This document shows positions 10,330-12,883 of a DNA stretch of 12,883 nt, piece by piece (within the stretch, counting starts at the first letter, position 1; each line of letters begins with the position of its first letter). The DNA is taken from contig JALHLM010000126.1 in NCBI GenBank assembly GCA_022844585.1, positions 1-12,883 of the forward strand. The letters run 5' to 3'. This stretch comes from Pirellulales bacterium. GTDB lineage: Bacteria; Planctomycetota; Planctomycetia; Pirellulales; JALHLM01. The notes under the pieces are model-generated. The model ran no database searches. It was not told where the DNA came from and saw only the letters and a list, made by a program, of their open reading frames with translations. Position numbers and translations under genes: made by a program.

Positions 10330-12883
10330 ATGACCTGGCGGAATGGATTTGCGGGCCTCTTATTTCTCTCGGCCGCCTGCGCTCCCTGCGCGGCGCAAGT
10401 GGCGGCGCCAGCGCGCGCCGCTCGTCCGGCCGAGGAACCGCTCCTGCACGCCTATAGCTTTCCGGCGCCGCAGCTCGAACGCGCCTACGCCGACCTGGCG
10501 AAGGAATTCGGGCGCGAACGCAACGCCAAGTTCGCGATCGATCGGCGCACGATGCAAGTCCTGGTGGTCGCGCCGCCGAGCGTGCATGCGAAGATCGTCG
10601 CCTGGTTGAACCCAGAACCGCCGGCCGAAGCGCAGCCCGTCGCTCCGAGCGCGCCGGCGTTGACGCCACTCGCGCAGAATCAACAACCCATTCGCCTGGA
10701 AGCCAAGCTCTGGCCGGCGCTGGCGGCGTCGCTCGAGCAGATCTGGCACAAATCGCTCAGCAAGCCGACCAGCCGGATCGGCGAGATCTCGCGTTACAAA
10801 GTGCAACTCGATCGCGGCGGCGAAGTCGAACTCGAGTTCGATCCGCGCCAAGGTACGCTGATCGTCAACGGACAAGAGCCGTACGTCTCGCAAGCCTCGC
10901 GGTTGATCGAAGCGTTGCTGGCGGCCCCTAGCGCCGATGGCAACCGCACCAAGGTGGTGCCGGTCGTCAAAGCGCCGCCAGAAAAACTGCGGATGGCGCT
11001 CACCGCATATCAATCCGGCGCCGCTCCGGCCGAGGCCGGCACGACGGCCGTGCGCCGCGCCCCGCGCACTGACGGCCTGCAAGGCACGCAATTGACGCAA
11101 TTGTTCCAACAGCCCGCGGACGCTGAGGAAGAAGAGGAAGGCGACCAGCAGTTGGATGAAAACGGGCAGCCCATCGAGGAAGGGCAACCGGATCAGCCGG
11201 AAATGCAGCCGCCCGGAGACGAACCGCCGCCGACGGCCGAAGACCTGGCGGCGCTCCTGGGTCAGGTGCGCATCGAATACATCGAAGGCATGGACGCGAT
11301 CATCATCACGGGCCGCCAGGCGGACGTGGAAAAGGTGCAGCGGATCATCGACGAGATCGAACAGATCGCCGCGCAAACGGTGCCGGTGATTGAGGTTTAT
11401 CCGCTGGAACACGCCAACAGCGAAGCCGTGGCCACGATGGTCACCACGCTGTACGACACGATGCTCCAGCCCCGCCAGGGGCGCGTGAGCATCACGCCGC
11501 TCGTGAAACCGAACTCCTTGCTGTTGATCGGACGTCGGGAAAGCGTCGATAGCGCGTTGGAACTCATCAAGCGGCTCGATCAACCAGTCGACCCGCAGAA
11601 GCAATTCGAAATATTTCGCCTGCGGCACGCCTCGGCGACCGAAGTGCAGACGCTGATCACGCAGTTCTATCAACAGCGTGGCCAGGCTGGACAAGGGGGC
11701 CAGGGCGGCGCCGGACAGGAAGTACCGGGCTTGGCCCCGCGCGTGATTGCGACGGCCGACTACCGTACGAACTCCTTGATCGTTCAGGCCAGCCCGCGCG
11801 ATTTGGCGGAAGTCGGCGCGTTGATTCAACGCATGGACGATCCCACGAGCGCCGCGGAGAACGAGCTCCGCGTCGTGCCGTTGCAGAACACGATGGCCGA
11901 GGAAATGCAGCAGGTACTGCAAAACGCGCTGACGGCTACCACATCCGCCCAGGGCGGCCGCGGCGGGCAAGGCGGCCAGGGCTTTGACGGCGGTGGCGGC
12001 GGCGGACCGCAGTCGATCGTCCCATCGCAGGGCGGTGGAGCGACCGGGTCGCGCGCTCAGCAGATGAAATCCACCGCGCTCCGCTTCATGGCCATCGACA
12101 GCGAAGGGCGCCGGCAATTGCAGTCCGGCGTCCTATCCGATGTACGGATTACGGCGGAGCCTCGCTCGAACTCCTTGCTCGTCTCGGCCCCCGCAGCCAG
12201 CATGGAACTGCTCGAAGCGTTGATCAAGCAACTCGATCAACCGCCGGCCGCCGCCGCACAGGTGAAGGTCTTCACGATCATTCGCGGCGACGCCTCGGCG
12301 CTTGCCGAATTGCTGCAAGGTCTCTTCGGTCAGGCCGCCGCAGGCGGACAGGGCCGTGGCGGTCAGCAACAACAAGCACGGCTCGTGGTGGGCACGGGCG
12401 AAGGGGGCGGCGTGTTGCCGGTCCGCTTCTCGATCGACACCCGCACGAACAGCATCATCGCGGCCGGCAGTGAGGGGGACCTTCGCGTGGTCGAAGCAAT
12501 CTTGCTGCGGCTCGACGAAAGCGATTTGCAGCAGCGCGAAACGCAAGTCTACCGGTTGCGTAACGCGCCGGCGGACGCCATCGCGGAATCGGTCAACGAA
12601 TTCCTCCGCACGGAACGCGAGACGCAGCAATTGGTGGCCGGCGCCTCCACGGCCTTCGAGCAAATCGAACGGGAAGTCGTCGTCGTGCCGGAATTGGTGA
12701 GCAACTCGCTCATCGTCAGCGCCACGCCGCGGTATTTTCCCGAGATTCAGAAGCTGGTCACGCAGCTCGACGCCCGGCCGCCGATGGTGATGATCCAGGT
12801 GCTGATCGCCGAAGTCGCGCTCAACAATACGGACGAGTTCGGCGTAGAGTTGGGTTTACAGGATTCGCTGCTCTTTGATCGCA
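10330..12883 (+). CDS. Secretin-family outer-membrane protein (GspD/PilQ-like), 3' end outside window
   Basis: The frame is open from ATG 10330 to the window end (851 codons seen). An N-terminal hydrophobic signal peptide (about 1-23, GFAGLLFLSAACAPCAAQ) is followed by a Pro/Ala-rich part and an acidic linker (about 266-305, with EEEEEGD). Then come repeated secretin_N-like modules starting near residues 313 (partial), 351, 424, 511, 644 and 737. Most carry a strand 'xxNS(L/I)(L/I)(V/I/L/A)' (PNSLLLI, TNSLIVQ, SNSLLVS, TNSIIAA, SNSLIVS) and most end in a helix like LIKRLDQP. Gly/Gln-rich insertions (GGQGG type) occur inside several modules. The last visible part, PPMVMIQVLIAEVALNN (about 818-834), is the entry to the C-terminal secretin channel domain. 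Secretins are multimeric outer-membrane gates of type II secretion and type IV pili; partner genes would lie beyond the window. The antisense open frame over 10360-12117 is a shadow. Confidence 0.92.
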   Translation, partial: MTWRNGFAGLLFLSAACAPCAAQVAAPARAARPAEEPLLHAYSFPAPQLERAYADLAKEFGRERNAKFAIDRRTMQVLVVAPPSVHAKIVAWLNPEPPAEAQPVAPSAPALTPLAQNQQPIRLEAKLWPALAASLEQIWHKSLSKPTSRIGEISRYKVQLDRGGEVELEFDPRQGTLIVNGQEPYVSQASRLIEALLAAPSADGNRTKVVPVVKAPPEKLRMALTAYQSGAAPAEAGTTAVRRAPRTDGLQGTQLTQLFQQPADAEEEEEGDQQLDENGQPIEEGQPDQPEMQPPGDEPPPTAEDLAALLGQVRIEYIEGMDAIIITGRQADVEKVQRIIDEIEQIAAQTVPVIEVYPLEHANSEAVATMVTTLYDTMLQPRQGRVSITPLVKPNSLLLIGRRESVDSALELIKRLDQPVDPQKQFEIFRLRHASATEVQTLITQFYQQRGQAGQGGQGGAGQEVPGLAPRVIATADYRTNSLIVQASPRDLAEVGALIQRMDDPTSAAENELRVVPLQNTMAEEMQQVLQNALTATTSAQGGRGGQGGQGFDGGGGGGPQSIVPSQGGGATGSRAQQMKSTALRFMAIDSEGRRQLQSGVLSDVRITAEPRSNSLLVSAPAASMELLEALIKQLDQPPAAAAQVKVFTIIRGDASALAELLQGLFGQAAAGGQGRGGQQQQARLVVGTGEGGGVLPVRFSIDTRTNSIIAAGSEGDLRVVEAILLRLDESDLQQRETQVYRLRNAPADAIAESVNEFLRTERETQQLVAGASTAFEQIEREVVVVPELVSNSLIVSATPRYFPEIQKLVTQLDARPPMVMIQVLIAEVALNNTDEFGVELGLQDSLLFDR

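Noticed and set aside
10360..12117. A 585-codon open frame on the minus strand
   Set aside because: It is antisense to the secretin gene, has Arg/His-rich composition typical of GC-rich shadow frames, no ribosome site, and no recognisable domain, while the plus frame has clear secretin modules.
1..12883. CRISPR array, tRNA, rRNA, transposase or integrase
   Set aside because: No regularly spaced identical repeats, cloverleaf-like sequence, rRNA-like segment or recombinase motif was seen on either strand.

Overview
The window looks like chromosomal DNA of a planctomycete, most likely of the Pirellulales type. The evidence is a Tat-exported DUF1501 protein, small membrane proteins opening with MDDNPY(K/Q/R)S, a small protein opening with the FTLRTLLVVV type of N-terminus, GC-rich coding DNA, and several large intergenic palindromes, one of which gives phantom 'SLARRASE / SPTRQRGE' translations. 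I recall these as common in planctomycete genomes; no database was searched.

Layout. 1-235 (+) is the 3' end of an M24-family metallopeptidase. It converges on rpsR (ribosomal protein bS18, minus, 388-660), with a palindrome at 257-357 between them. From 2379 down to 817 (minus) runs a cluster of five small, mostly membrane-anchored proteins. Three share an MDDNPY start, one is a 92-aa membrane protein whose stop codon abuts the next start, and the last has a BamE/SmpA-like motif. A rho-independent terminator (2407-2431, minus) and a second palindrome (2447-2547) separate this cluster from a two-gene set of secreted proteins (3513-2983 and 2933-2568, minus) with a plausible sigma70 promoter at 3544-3573.

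Divergently, 3612-4901 (+) encodes a divergent uronate isomerase (UxaC-fold) protein. Next is a membrane-anchored beta-propeller-like protein (5023-6138, +), bracketed by two 81-bp palindromes whose loops are reverse complements of each other. Then comes the DUF1501 protein (6331-7764, +), which ends in a strong composite terminator at 7814-7876.

On the minus strand, 7905-9566 encodes a 553-aa protein. It has tandem coiled-coil-like repeats (consensus [EF/HL]-[ST]-L-D-x-x-x-S-[AS]-L-x-R-[LM]) followed by a putative PD-(D/E)xK nuclease-like core, an architecture reminiscent of RmuC or DUF2130 proteins. It is the best candidate here for undescribed biology. A 331-bp divergent spacer separates it from a 74-aa helical protein (9898-10122, +). 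The window closes with a large secretin-type protein (10330 to beyond the end, +) carrying at least six secretin_N-like modules, presumably the outer-membrane gate of a type II secretion or type IV pilus-like system encoded mostly outside the window.

The genes do not form one pathway. They are several short transcription units, many encoding envelope or exported proteins, separated by intergenic palindromes and terminators. No tRNA, rRNA, CRISPR array, transposase or integrase was seen.
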